Assembly (NCBI GenBank): GCA_003693705.1
Contig: RBZT01000594.1
Location: forward strand, 16,968-80,967
From: Polymyxa betae
Lineage: Eukaryota > Endomyxa > Phytomyxea > Plasmodiophorida > Plasmodiophoridae
Direction: 5' to 3'
DNA length: 64,000 nucleotides
The notes beneath the pieces were generated by a model. It was not told where the DNA came from, searched no databases, and was given only the letters and a program-made list of their open reading frames with translations. How positions within the stretch are numbered: position 1 is the stretch's first letter; each line of letters starts with the position of its first letter. Position numbers and translations under genes: made by a program. Below are positions 34,307 through 48,314 of the stretch, one piece after another.

Positions 34307-35267
34307 GATCTTGAAAACTGCTTACCGACTATGTCGCATAACAAAATGAGTCAAGCAGCATTTTTTGAGCAATGACTCATTGGATTATCTCAGTCATTCT
34401 ACATTGAGAGGCTTGCAACGTCTGAAGTTCTTCTGTGCTCTCTGGACTGCTTACATGTGATGTTTCCTATATGTCTTAGCATGTCTTCCGAAAGCTCTTC
34501 CTGCTGATGCTTGGATGCGTTTGATGGGATTTGCAAACTCTGCTGTAAAGGCTCGTGACGAGGGCCTGCTCTTGGATTGTTGTGCATTAGAATTTGTACC
34601 CAGAACATTATGTATGGTGGAATCGTCAGTCGTCCACCGTCGTTTCAGCCGGCTATTATGCGAATAGCAGCACATTCTCATAACAATCGATTGACATTCC
34701 ATTCATGCAGATTCATTCACAAATACAGACTTTGCAGCAATTAAGGTATCACGCATTCCATATCTGTTTGAAAGTCGAACGAAGCGCGGCTTCAGACGAA
34801 TTTAGCAAAATCGTGGCTTCAAAACGTGAAGCGCCTTCATATAAGCTTCACTTATTATGCGTGCTGTTCTATTCGTTTTTTTATTGCTGCAAGAATACTT
34901 CGCGTTGAGTTTTCTGTGGAGACGCAGAAAAGCATCAGCTCAAAACTGCACGTTTAACATTCTAATATCTAAGCCGATAAATCAATTTTTTGAAACGTCA
35001 GCTTAGATTGCAGCGACGGGAGATAACCTGGGGTTGCCGCACATTAGCGACATTTTAAAAAGGAACTTCTGTTGCGCATACTGTATTCTAACGGATTTTT
35101 CTGTGAAAAGAATCTGCGCGTGAATCTGCGCGAGATTTTGCGAGATAATCTGCGTGAGCTTATGATAGCATGGACCATGTTCATGGTATAATGGGATGCC
35201 TCATCTCCCTGGGCCTCCTGAAGCCGGGGTCCGTGTCGGCAGACGATAGTCGTCATTACGCAAATCG
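34307..35267. other. Nearly 1 kb without a recognised gene
   Basis: Divergent space between syntaxin (-) and the RNA-dependent RNA polymerase (+). Only short frames without family features. Around 35105-35160 there is a run of imperfect repeats of the type aatctgcgcg(t/a)g, four near-copies, close upstream of the polymerase gene. Confidence 0.4.
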
Positions 35268-38200
35268 ATGGGGCGCCGTCGTCGCTATCGTTCCAGGGAG
35301 ACGTTGGACCAGCTGGAACTCGAGCAGCTGATTGAGTCGCGTAAAGCGGCATATTTAGACAAAAAGCTCGGCAAGGAGCACGTCGAGCAGATCGAAGCTA
35401 GTAATGGACTGAAGGCTGCCGAGCGCGAAGTTAAGCTCGAATGTGCTGCCATCTTACGAAACATTCCGAAGAGCATGGCAGCCTCGGAGCTGGTTCAGAC
35501 TTTAAGCCAGCGAGCTGGCTTTCAGGATGAAATCATCAAGTGTAATATTCTGACTGAGAGCGGCAGCCATCATCGCTCCAACGGCAGCGCCCTAATCGTA
35601 TTCAAAACCCCGACCGATTTTCAAAAGATTGCCGATTTATGCAAGCGAGGGTTTCGTATCCAAGGGCTTGAGGTTTCAATCAAGGAGAAGGCAAATTGGC
35701 AAAGAGGCGGTTCTCGTGGGGATTGCTCGAAAGTTTTCGCGGTCATCACAATGCATTTGTGTGCTGGTGATCGAGATCTGCAATCGTTGGAGCCTTCGGT
35801 TGTTCGTTGGTCCTGCTCTAGGGATGTATCATTGCAGGTAAAATATCAGGCTCTTGGTGTCTTTGAATGTTTAAGATTTTACAGATTAATCCTCGTAGCG
35901 TTCGCCAAATAGCTATTGAATTCAATAGCCAGTTTCGCATTGAATTTCCTCTAAAAAGCATTCGTCAATCGCGACTTCTGCAAAATGCAGAAGGTAGAGA
36001 AGTCTATCGATTTCGATTGGGAGGTCCTCCACACGTTTTCGTCCGAGAATCAACCGATTCGCGTCATGCTTCTGGTATGCTTGCTAATATTCTTAGAGGC
36101 ATGAAATCCGATAAGCGGGTCTGGGAGCTTGGCGGAGGCAATTCACGCGATCACAAATGGGAGCGTACAATTGATCCTAGCGGGTTTTCAGCCTTTGGGC
36201 ACTGTCTGGTTTATGAGCTCATTCTTGGACAATCTCCTTTCAACTTGAAGGAAGTGCTGTCGCAATTCTCGATTACACCACCGGTTGTTCCTGGTGCCGT
36301 TCCAGATCCCATTGAGACCGAAGCCTTCCTAAGTGATGGCAACTGGAGCGGTGGCTATGATCATGTTTTCGAGTCGCTTCCTTTCCCAATTCAGTATATG
36401 CTTCACGCCTGTATTGCTAGTCATAAGCTTTGCCTACGAAATCGGCAAGCTGCTCAAACGCTGTATGATGCTCTCACAAATCCGGATCTTCATCCGGAAA
36501 AAGCTGTGGAGGAGCTTGAGAATTGGTATTTCGACGGGTATCCGACCAAATTTCACGAGTTGCTTGATCATCTTTCGGCAGCTGTTGAACCCGATGCCCA
36601 GCCAGAGCTTCTTGACAAAGACCCTCGCCGTAGTGCCTTAACGCGCCGAGTGCTAATTACGCCTCTCAGGATCTGCCCCCTTCCACTTGATGTTGATTCA
36701 AGTAACCGGGTTCTGCGATCCTTTTGGCGATACCGCGACCGCTTCTTGCGTGTTAACTTCTGTGATGAGGACTTCGGCAACGTCATGCAAGTCGTGCGGT
36801 CGCCAGATGTCATGGAGCGTCGCATTCGGCACTTCGTTAGTGACGGAATTGTGATTGGCGGAAGGAAATTCGTTTTCCTGGCTTATTCGAACAGTCAGCT
36901 CCGAGAGCAGTCATGCTGGATGTATGATGAAGATTATCGCGATGATGACGATGATGATGATTTCCCGTCTGCTGCCGAGATCCGAGAGTCGATTGGCGAT
37001 TTGTCTCACATTTCGGTGGTTGGAAAGCATGCTGCCCGATTAGCGCAAGCATTCTCGTCTACCATTGCTGGTGTGAGAATGTTGGATTGGCAGTATCGAA
37101 TGGTTGACGATGTTGAGCGGAATGGCTTCTGCTTCTCCGACGGATGTGGTGTTCTTTCATCTACTCTTGCTGAAAAGATTGCTGCTGAGCTTCGTCTTAC
37201 CAACGTTCCCAGTGCATTTCAAATTCGATTCGCTGGCAGCAAAGGCATCGTTGGCGTCCGTCCTTACGGTGCTATCAACATTCCAGATGTGGACTTGGTT
37301 CTTCGTAAAAGCATGACGAAATTTGTCGCTAATGAAGCGCATCGCGACTTGGAGATCTGCAACTATTCCAAGATTATGCCATGCTATCTCAACCGGCAAA
37401 TCATCAATCTTCTTTCTTGTTTGGGAGTACCTGATCGCTCGTTCCTGGATTTGGCTGATGCTATGCTCAAGTCGATGGATCATGCAATGTCGGATTACGA
37501 TTCGTGCTGCGAAATGGTTCGTGATAACGCCCCGGGATCGATTGCCGACCGCATGCTTGATGCTGGGATCAAGCCTGAGAACGACCGCCATCTGTGGGAG
37601 CTGGTTCACGCTCTTCGTGATCGTCTTCTTATGGATGTTCAAACCAAAGCTCGCATCTTCGTGCATCAGGGCCTCACTCTTTATGGGTTGATGGACGAGA
37701 CCGGCTTGTTGGAGCCAGATGAGGTCTTCTTGCAGCAATCGGATCCGCCCATGATGCTTCCGCCTGGAACTCGCGTAGCTGTGGGACGTTCGCCTTGTCT
37801 TCATCCCGGTGATATTCGAATTCTTCGCACATCTGACTGCCCAGAACTCTCAAATCTGTACGATGTGGTCGTCTTCTCTCAGCAAGGTGAACGTCCTCAG
37901 CCGAACATGATGTCGGGAGGAGATTTAGATGGAGATATTTATTTCATCATCTGGGATGAGACTTTGCTCCCGGCTGAAGAGTATCCTCCTATGGATTATG
38001 CTGCTCCTTCTCAGCAACCTGTCTCCGTCTCTGATCAAGTCGATGTTACCCACATTCAAGACTTCTTTGTGAACTACATGAAGAACGACAATTTAGGTAT
38101 CACTAAGAATCGATATTTTTTCAGTTCCATGAATTAAGTTTCTTCAGGTCGAATTGCTAATGCTCATGTTGTCTTCGCCGATCGTGCTGAAGAAGGCGCC

Positions 38201-38878
38201 AAGTCCGCTGAATGCCTAATGTTAGCAGAGCTTCACTCAATTGCTGTCGATTTCGGCAAATCAGGTGTCCCAGCATTGTTACCGAAAGAACTATATCCGC
38301 ATGCTTATCCCGATTTTATGGAGAAGGACACCAAACCATCTTACGACTCCAAGAAAGTTATCGGGAAAATCTACCGCAAAGCTCGAGGAAGACATTTCAA
38401 GCCGTTCCCTCCCCATGTCAATGGATTCGATCAGCGTTTCCTGGTCCCAGGTTACGAGGAATTTGTGGACAATGCAAAAGGCCTGTTTGTATCCTATAGC
38501 AACTCGCTCTGGGACATTGCTCAGCGATTCGAATGTTACGACGAAGGCGAGCTGGTTAGCGGTTTCGTCCGCTCACTGACAAAGAAACTGGCCAGAACTC
38601 GTGATGTTACTGGAGTCGATTCTGTCCAGCAACTAACGATGCAAGTCGAACACATGGTGGAAGGCTATCGAGAGGAATTCTGGATCGATTTAGACCGAGA
38701 TATTACAAATCCTGAATCATATCAGCGCTCATTGGCCAAAGCATCGGCATGGTATTACGTCGCCTATTCCCAGCCATTCGCCGAAGATTATGACAAACCA
38801 TTCCTAAGTTTCGCCTGGATAGCTGCACCGCAATTGTGTGCTATTGTCCAATCTGCATTAGGCGACCGACAAGAATAA
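35268..38878 (+). CDS. RNA-dependent RNA polymerase of the RNA-silencing (RDR) family
   Basis: Eukaryotic RDR that copies RNA templates into double strands feeding small-RNA silencing. Three exons. Exon 1 from the ATG at 35268 has a basic start (MGRRRRYRSRETLDQLELEQ) and an RRM-like segment (AAILRNIPKSMAASELVQTL). Exon 2 (from about 35885) carries the core: GCGVLSSTLAEKIAAEL, FQIRFAGSKGIVGVRPYG and the catalytic loop MSGGDLDGDIYFIIWD with the three aspartates intact. An intron of about 50 bp (near 38097-38148) joins KNDNLG to RIANAHVVFAD. Exon 3 ends SALGDRQE. An Asp run (DEDYRDDDDDDDF) is inserted in the core. The RRM plus polymerase layout resembles plant RDR proteins. Dicer and Argonaute are not in the window. 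Confidence 0.93.
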
Positions 38879-39066
38879 AGACTCTCTCAACCCACAAAAC
38901 CTGTGTTGAGTTAACCAACCAGATCCTACGCCTTTAATAAACAGCGAGCAATTATCCATATTTCTTGCAATAACAAATAATCTGATAGGGAGCGGATGGT
39001 CCGGAGAGTCAGCTGGCGCAACATCGACATCACGTCTCTCTTTGTCTGTTTATCACATTAACGGAA

Positions 39067-39545
39067 ATGGCGTCTCCGCTCGGGCGGCTAATCGCCCAGA
39101 TTCTGGTCGTCGGATCCGGGATCGTCTCAAAGGCCTTTATGCAAGCCTATGAACAGGCTCTCGCCAGTGAGATCGTTTGTTGTCTAATCTGCCTGTCCGC
39201 CTCTAACTGCTGCGATAGACGCTAGGAGACAAGGCGGGACTAAAGCAGCTGCTGCCAATCTGTCTCAGGCTTTATCCAGAAAAATCAAGCCAGAAGAAGC
39301 TCGTCTAGTTCTCAATGTTAAAGAGAGCGCTGACAAAGAGGAAATCGAAAAGGTCAAAACGTCACTTGGCGTCACTGCATTTTGTCTCATCGCAATTTTA
39401 GGCATTTAAAGCCTTGTTCGATGCCAACGATGTCAAGAACGGAGGATCCCTCTATCTGCAGTCCAAAGTATACAGGGCTCATGAATGTCTCAGCAGCCTA
39501 ATCCAATCATCAACTGAAGAGACTCTGAAAAAGAAACCAATATAA
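39067..39545 (+). CDS. PAM16: PAM16/TIM16, J-like subunit of the mitochondrial import motor
   Basis: Regulator of the presequence-translocase motor: its J-like domain pairs with PAM18 and tunes mtHsp70. Assembled from three exons: 39067-39166, 39219-39352 and 39402-39545, with GT-AG introns of 52 and 49 bp. The protein starts MASPLGRLIAQILVVGSGIV, a hydrophobic lead as in the family. It then shows ARRQGGTKAAAANLSQALS, KPEEARLVLNVKESADKEEI and NDVKNGGSLYLQSKVYRAHE, the last matching the conserved GSFYLQSKV-RAKE block. The HPD tripeptide of active J domains is absent, as expected for PAM16. It lies in tandem between the RDR and LCB2 genes. Confidence 0.93.
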
Positions 39546-39754
39546 TACAAAGTTCACATTCCCTTATTAACCCTAACCTCGTTTATTTCAATAATCGATT
39601 GGGCTGGTCGTTCGTTCTTTCCGTTGCAATCGTCTTATCTGATTCTTCCCGGTCTAAAAAAAAATTGCGCTGTTTTGTTTGGCTTGACCGGCTGTGAAAC
39701 GTAAGTCAAGAACGCCGGCAGCCCTTTGTCTCCATTTCTCAAATCGTTCATGAG

Positions 39755-41920
<2,166 letters not shown>

Positions 41921-42561
41921 TTAATGAAGTGTCAATGTACGAGAGATGCCTTTCTTCTGTCAGGTTTTGCATTGGACTTTCGCTTATAATTCAACAGCCG
42001 CCTTCATACGCCAAAAACTTTCTTATTATTAGGGATCGCTATAGCTGCAATCTCTTGTTCTGAATGCTTCCCTATTGCTCTATGTATAAAAATGAATCTC
42101 GCTTTGTCCAACGATTATTGTTGCCACCACCAAATCCTCACAATCTGCTGTTGATATATGCTATTATCTTGTTTCTGGTATCTTCAGGAGCCTATTACGA
42201 CGCATTCTGTCTTGGTAATGCATCTGTACTTAAACTTTTCATTTCTCTACCGTCGGTCCATATTCAGTTCTGAGCTTTATTTCGTCACCACCAGGTTTCG
42301 TGACGACGATGTTTGCTGTTGGGAAAGTGCCCAAGCCATTCTAGATAGTTATATTTTGCAATCAGAAAGGTCCCGAGTTCATGACCAAGTATGGAGCGCT
42401 TTGATGGTTTCTTAGTTGGCGCTCTCTTTCTTTATAGACTAACTGAGAAGGTCAATCTCTCAGTGGTTTCTTCAGTGGTTTTTTATGGATGGTTCCTCTG
42501 ACAGCTAATGCCAACATAAGATCAATGAAAGCCAACAATCCCGTGACGATGGTGCATTCCG
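41921..42561. other. Intergenic stretch, no gene seen
   Basis: Between LCB2 and the p25-alpha-like gene, both on the plus strand. Some A/T-rich short frames, with nothing that resembles a known protein or RNA. Confidence 0.4.
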
Positions 42562-43431
42562 ATGAGTGAAATATCTCAAGACGACTGTTGCCAGCATATA
42601 AAGGATCAACTGAATACCTCTGTAAGCTCACAGCAATTAGACGATGTCAAAGCACGGGTCGATGAATGCCTAATAGCAGACTCTCTGACCGACATCTTCA
42701 CTCTAATGAAAGAGCCGAATTTATTCGTATTCGTATACTGTAGCTTCTATCACGTTATTCAATGCTCGTGCATTGAAAGACTGCAAAGTCGAAAGTGTCA
42801 ATCTAAGGCAGAGCATCATTCAGGAAGCATCTCGAGATTTTGTAGCTTTCTAAAGGAAATCGTGTTCTTGAGATTTTCTCGCCAACGATCGAATCCGTAC
42901 ATATGCATGGGCGAATCGTTTAGAAACCCAACGACAGCCTCCACACGCAGACGATCGTACTCCCTAGCCGGCGATGCAATTGCCATTGCCCTGTCTGACG
43001 ACCTACGAAATACTTTCTCTAGACGCCTGAAAGATTACATCCGTGAATCCGAGCCAATATCACCTCGGCTCGTATTTGCAGGTCCCGAGTTCTTCGACCA
43101 TGAATTAGAATTCGTTTTTAATCCATTCACAGTTTCCGAAAAAGTTGTCACATTCTTCTATTCGATCTGCAGGGGATCGAAAACTGAACGAATCGGTCCA
43201 AGACAGTTCCTGGGAGCGCTTCGTCGCCATCGAATCGTCGGCGAACGCCCCTGCCCGGTTTCTGTCAACGAGGCCGACCTGGCCTTCATCCGAGCTCGGA
43301 ACCCTCTGCGAACGACATTGAACGTGGACGCCTTCGAGCGCGCCCTGGCTGACATCGCCAAGCATGCCTTCTTTGACGACCCGTATCCGCTGGCGAAATT
43401 GTTCACACTTATTGATTTTGAACGAGTTTAA
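42562..43431 (+). CDS. p25-alpha/TPPP-like protein (tentative)
   Basis: A 289-codon frame from an ATG at 42562 (MSEISQDDCCQHIKDQLNTS). The C-terminal 110 residues contain TERIGPRQFLGALRRHRIVG and VNEADLAFIRARN, then LNVDAFERALADIAKHAF. This order (a helix with FL/F-L, a VxxxDLxFxR element, then L-xF-xxAL-xxIA) matches the p25-alpha fold of TPPP proteins, which bind microtubules and are common in flagellated eukaryotes. The middle (residues about 55-115) is Cys/Phe-rich and may contain an unrecognised intron. The family call is by pattern only; an EF-hand-like protein is the alternative. Confidence 0.55.
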   Translation: MSEISQDDCCQHIKDQLNTSVSSQQLDDVKARVDECLIADSLTDIFTLMKEPNLFVFVYCSFYHVIQCSCIERLQSRKCQSKAEHHSGSISRFCSFLKEIVFLRFSRQRSNPYICMGESFRNPTTASTRRRSYSLAGDAIAIALSDDLRNTFSRRLKDYIRESEPISPRLVFAGPEFFDHELEFVFNPFTVSEKVVTFFYSICRGSKTERIGPRQFLGALRRHRIVGERPCPVSVNEADLAFIRARNPLRTTLNVDAFERALADIAKHAFFDDPYPLAKLFTLIDFERV

Positions 43432-43741
43432 TGAAGGTGCAGATTGTATGTAATAAGGAAAAGTGCGAGCCCACTTTTTTTGAACACTGCGCACTTATTG
43501 TAAAGATAGAACGCAACTTTTATTCGATTGCTCTTGTCGTTCTGGTTTCGCCGACGCCATTTTCTCGAGCGTCGGCTTAGCTAGGTTGGTCAATACGTCG
43601 GCCGTCAATTTCAACACACACCTGGTCGTTCACTTGTCAAGTGTATGAATTGACGTCCCGGTGGAGGGCAGCCGACAACTTCTGATCTTCTCAAATTTGC
43701 TTAACTGTCGCCTTAATAGATTGTTTATTTTCGATATCTAT
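43432..43741. other. Convergent intergenic stretch, no gene seen
   Basis: 3' flanks of the p25-alpha-like gene (+) and the oxygenase gene (-). Nothing recognisable. Confidence 0.35.
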
Positions 43742-45223
43742 CTAGATAGCAGGGTCAGCGATTTGACGAGCGAACTTGAAATCGTGCCAGTCGAAGTCGC
43801 TGGGGACGTAATGCAGCAGAAGGCTGGAGAACTCGCGTCCCGAGGTCGGCATCGGATCCCTCCAATGAATATGTCGACGGCCACGAAACAGCACAGCATC
43901 GCCATCTCTCAGGACGATCTTCACCGATTCGGCTCTGGGCGGCAGCGCCTGCCATCCCGCCTTCTCTTGCTCTTGTCTGATCGTATGAACCCAGATAGGC
44001 CAGGCGCCACCTCCTCCATTATCATCATAATGCATCTGTATAGAGACCGTCCACTCATTATCTTCACGATCTGTATGAGGCTTCAATACAGGGCGGCCTC
44101 CTCCTTCTACAACTCGATGCCAACATAGAAATGAATAGACATGTTTGATAGATTGATCAGCGATCTGGTTCAAGACGCCTGTTAATCGCTGTCCTAACCA
44201 ATGACTAACTCGATCATTATAGGTGATGGTTCTGCTCAGTTCCGGATCGTAATTCGTCACGATGCCGTCGCGGATCAGGTCGGCGTAGAATTCCTGAATC
44301 TGTCGTACTTCCCAGGGCGTCACAAACCCGCGAAGCACCACGAAATCCAGGTCGATCAGCGTCCGCCGCGCCGTCTCCAGGTTGGCGAACCCTCCGGCCA
44401 CATCGACATCGGCGCCGAACCAGGACGACGACGGCCGCAGGAATTCGCGCCCATCGCTGCCATTACGACGTTGGCGGAACGCCTCGAACAGGTCGCGGAA
44501 GGCGATCAGCTTCCGCAGCCGGGCGGCGTACTGGTCCGGCTCCAGGTCCGGGTCGGTGTGGTCGTAGACGCGATCGTAAAAGTTCTCGTGGACATCGCCA
44601 TCGGCCAGCTCGCGGGCCGCATAGAAACTCGCCTATCAAAGCGAACAATCAGCAACGACGACGTCGGGTGAAAGGGCGGCGGCGTACTTTGGCACGATCG
44701 AGGGCGCCGCCGAACTCGTCAATGTAGCCCAGGTAGAGATCGGCTCGAGCCGAGCACGAGCTGACACCGCGCACTCCATGCAGCAGGTCGGCGGCGTCGT
44801 CGTCGCGTCCCATCACGAACTGGAGCACGGCCTGGGCCAGTACGGGTTCGCAGGCGTCCGGCGCCAGTCGCGCCTGCCAACACGCACAGCAATCTCAGAT
44901 TTCCGGGGCCAGTACGACACACACGACGACCGTACCGCTTCCTGGAAGTAGCCGACGGCAGTCTGGGCCTGGGTCGGTAATGCTGGCCCCGAGGTCGAAT
45001 TGATGGAATCGAGGGCGTAGAGCCGCCCCAGCTGCATGGCGGCGTCGTAATCGGTGGCGCTGATCGCCTGCAGATGATGAACGTAGTCGAGGTTGGGTCG
45101 GGCGCCATCGCTTCTCCATCCGTAGTAGAAGGAGGCGGCGATGGCGATCACGGCGACCACGGCCGGCGTCGTCTGGCACCAGCGACGGCTGGATGACGCC
45201 GGGGTCTTGACTGCAACCGACAT
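43742..45223 (-). CDS. Membrane-anchored 2-oxoglutarate/Fe(II) oxygenase-like protein with helical-repeat N-terminus
   Basis: Three exons. The start is the ATG at 45223 (MSVAVKTPASSSRRWCQTTP), followed by one hydrophobic segment (AVVAVIAIAASFYYGW) as a signal anchor. Helical repeats of Sel1/TPR type follow (YDAAMQLGRLYALDS, LAQAVLQFVMGRDDDAADLL, ADLYLGYIDEFGGALDRAK). The C-terminal domain contains LKPHTDREDNEWTVSIQMHY and LRDGDAVLFRGRRHIHWRDP. His-x-Asp and the distal His are the expected iron ligands, and an Arg close by can hold 2-oxoglutarate. The repeat-plus-oxygenase layout resembles leprecan/prolyl hydroxylases of the secretory pathway; the substrate is unknown. The gene is GC-rich and holds three CCAGTACG-type octamers. 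It is divergent from SmD2. Confidence 0.75.
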
Positions 45224-45499
45224 TGAGCTGGCTGCTGGAGACCGTCCTCCTGTGAAGGAAATGCTGCACTCTGGTACTGCCTATCGCGGTCGTACTGCTC
45301 CCTGTCGCATCATTCCGAATGCAATCCGCCCGGTATCCACCATGTCCGAGATGCTGCTATGATCATGCAGCTGTTCTATTACACTAAAATCGTATCTTAA
45401 CAATGTGTTATGTTTTAATATTCGTGATGTTTGTGTATTGAGATTTCAACTTGTTGCGCCACGCAATCCATCGTCGTTGTTATCGTTGTTGTCGTCGCC

Positions 45500-45985
45500 A
45501 TGACCAGGTCGGTCGCGAGCTCAGCCACTGTTGGCGTCGTCGTCTGATTTGGGTTTCGTAGTCGCCCGGAGGTCGCCAACGCCGTCGAAGAGAAGGAGGA
45601 GGACTTCTCGGTCGGGCCGCTCTCTGTCCTGAATCAGTCCATGATCAATAACACCCAGGTCGGCGATCTGCTCATTAACGATGGATTCCGTTCTAATGCC
45701 AATTTCAGGTTTTAATCAACCTGCGTAATAATCACAAGCTGCTTGGTCGTGTCAAGGCATTCGATCGTCATTGTAACATGGTCTTAGAACAGGTCGTTCT
45801 CGTCGCCTTCCATCCGAACTGGATCTGACCTCGATTCTGTGTGTTTTTAGGTGCAAGAAATGTGGACGGAACAGGGTAAGCCTGGGAAAGGAAAGAAATC
45901 ACGTCCGGTTGCCAAAGATCGCTTCATCAGTAAGATGTTCCTACGAGGCGATTCCGTTGTCATTGTTCTTCGTAACCCTGTTTAA
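45500..45985 (+). CDS. SNRPD2: Spliceosomal Sm protein D2
   Basis: Core protein of the U1, U2, U4 and U5 snRNP heptameric ring. Four exons: 45500-45507, 45562-45658, 45709-45792 and 45851-45985, with GT-AG introns of 54, 50 and 58 bp. The first coding exon is only 8 nt. The protein reads [53 protein letters not shown], then [20 protein letters not shown] and ends NPV, nearly identical to human SmD2 through Sm1 and Sm2 motifs. Its length (about 107 residues) is normal. The gene is divergent from the oxygenase gene, with 276 bp between starts. Confidence 0.96.
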
Positions 45986-46139
45986 ATTTCTATCTAAAGA
46001 TTGACAATAAATTCCATATTGAATCGAAGCCTGAATTCGGCGGTTCGAACGAGTTGAAATGCACCTTCTATTCCGAATGATATTCTTGATCTGTAGAAGA
46101 TGCTCTACAGCATTGTCAAATTCACATCGTATTCGGCAG

Positions 46140-47341
46140 TTATACAAATATCAGCGGTCTGTTTTGAAATCTTTCTCTCGCTTGACATAATCGCAATGAT
46201 ACAGATATGCAGATGATGGGCCATTCACAGACCCCTTGAGCAGGCGTCCATTCTAACTTGACATTCATTGAGCGTAAGATTGGCTTTCTGCATGATTTCT
46301 CGAACTCGACCTTGGCAAGCGACAGCAACCAGCGACATCGGTGATTGAGATCAAGAGTCTTAAAGCCCCATCAATCACAGAGGGCCTCCGTCTACCCGCT
46401 CGATCCAATGCCTCCAGATTCTCGAGGTCAGCATCAAGCTGATTGAAACAAATCTCAAGAGTAGCCATGAAAGCCTCACCATATATTTGATTGGATGCAG
46501 CTCTGGCAACATCCAATCCGCAAGAACGATCTCCAACAAAACAATTTCTGTTTTTTTCTTCATTCGTTGACCAGATATCCTGAGTCCCCTGCGGATGAAG
46601 GATAAACAGGAAACAGGCTTGATGTATACTGCATGGGTACTTCTAATGGCGGTCTCGATGATTATACTCGATCGCCGCGAACACGGAGGCTGCCGTTCTC
46701 GACCGAACGTTTGGTGGTGGACTCTGGACTCTGTAAACTAGAGCTGACAGCAACAAAGAGATGATCAATCTGGTGGTTAAAACTGCCGAAAAGTACAGCA
46801 ATGAGGGCCATCTCAGAGGTGTGCGGCGCTGGCTTGACGTAATTGTGCCAGAATCTGGTCTTGTTTAGCTTCAGCAGGCGCCCGAAAGATCATTTCCGCA
46901 TCCAGGTTGTGTCGTGCTCGACATCGCATTGAATAAGGCCTTGACTTTGAGAAAAGAGTTTCGAGCCTTGGCTAAATGTGTCTTTAGCTTGTCCGAAGCC
47001 TCAATCATGTGTGAAATCTGATCGATAGATAACTCAATATTTTCCTAGACGATCAAAGGAGATCGGCATTCGAATGCCGATCTAGTGTTCGTATTCAGCA
47101 AAATAGCCTTTTGCTGATTGGATTGGGCCATCTTAATAGCCCGAATCTCCTCCATCAACAGATCGAGCTTTCGCTCTGACCGAGTCATTGGCGCGATCAT
47201 ACCTTGAATCGAAGGATGACCTGCGCTTGCGAAGCTGAGCGACCTCTGAGAAGTTTGCATGAAGTTGTCGTTAAGATGATACGAGAATGAGCTTTGAGAC
47301 TCGACCCCAAATGGGGGTGATGGGGTCTCATTTCCCGACAT
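46140..47341 (-). CDS. Hypothetical multi-exon coiled-coil protein (approximate limits)
   Basis: Exon 1 starts at the ATG at 47341 (MSGNETPSPPFGVESQSSFS) and contains ERKLDLLMEEIRAIKMAQSN. A 51-bp intron after RSPLI would lead into ASDKLKTHLAKARNSFLK. Further coding-like stretches on the same strand are AEMIFRAPAEAKQDQILAQL, YGEAFMATLEICFNQLDADL and ENLEALDRAGRRRPSVIDGA. Reading-frame joins between these pieces were not resolved, so the 3' limit is a guess. Helical, charged content suggests a coiled coil. No family was recognised. Confidence 0.35.
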
Positions 47342-48314
47342 GTTTGCAGCTTATACGGGAGACAAGGCGCTGGCGCGGAGGTGACGACCAAGTCTTATGC
47401 ACGGTCAGCTGTCCGTATTGCTTAGCAGAAAGATGCCTGATCTACAAGGAGAGCCCGACGTAGTGCCAAGATTGAGTGCCTATTTGCGACAACGAGCTTG
47501 TACGAACCACGATCTTGGTGGAATGCGCTCTCCCCAAACGCCTTGAATCCCTTCCCGATATACCACATCTGTTACGAACCAGGAATTATACTAACGTAGA
47601 AGGATACAAGAATTCGAAATGGCACGAAGAGGAGCACGAATACTAAGACTACTGAAGAGCAAACGAGATTTAGGTTGAGACTATGCTGCTGCAACCGTAA
47701 CGGTTTATCATATGAGAGGTAAAAGCAGTCTGTCAACGGAGTGAGAACGGACAAAGCTGCTTTATTTGGTGGCGCTGTCGAGATGCTGCCCACCTCGATC
47801 ATGACAGCCACGATGGATTGTCCATTAAAAGGGCGATTTTTTAGCATTAGCGTTCATCCCAATCCTAAAAACAACCATAATCCCTAATTGAAGCGCTTAG
47901 GAGGCTCGATCGTTTCGCACGGCTGCGGCGTCCCGGAAACCCTTCCTCGGGTTCAGGACGTCTAACGACCGTCCGATTCGCCAGCGGCTTCTCGATGCTG
48001 GTCGTGCTCCGCGATGAGTCCATTAATCGCCGATTGTTTCATTCATGGACCAGGCTGAAATCTGAAACAGTCGGACGACAATAGACGGCACCGTCATGTC
48101 AGCTAATCTCGAAGCCACCCCGACCCTGAGTTGGGGACATGACAGACGATACTGTTCCAGTCGACCCGAATTTGCAACTAACTTGAAGCCCATTCAATGT
48201 TATAGAACAAAAGTGCGCAAGTCTCGCAGTTTGCAAACTTGTACAATTCCTTTTATTTCAATGAACTTGATACAATCAAATTAGACATTGTATAATGAGG
48301 GACCCAGACCACAT
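47342..48314. other. About 1 kb without a convincing gene
   Basis: Contains one minus-strand frame (47572-47847, 91 codons from an ATG) with a hydrophobic run (VCSSVVLVFVLLFVPFRILV) that could be a small membrane protein. Nothing supports expression. The remainder, including a more GC-rich patch near 47.9-48.0 kb, shows no tRNA- or protein-like features. Confidence 0.3.

Noticed and set aside
34451-34702. 83-codon basic minus-strand frame upstream of syntaxin
   Set aside because: No family resemblance, overlapping alternatives of similar length, and a composition typical of chance frames.
37157-37804. 215-codon minus-strand frame
   Set aside because: Antisense to the RDR polymerase core.
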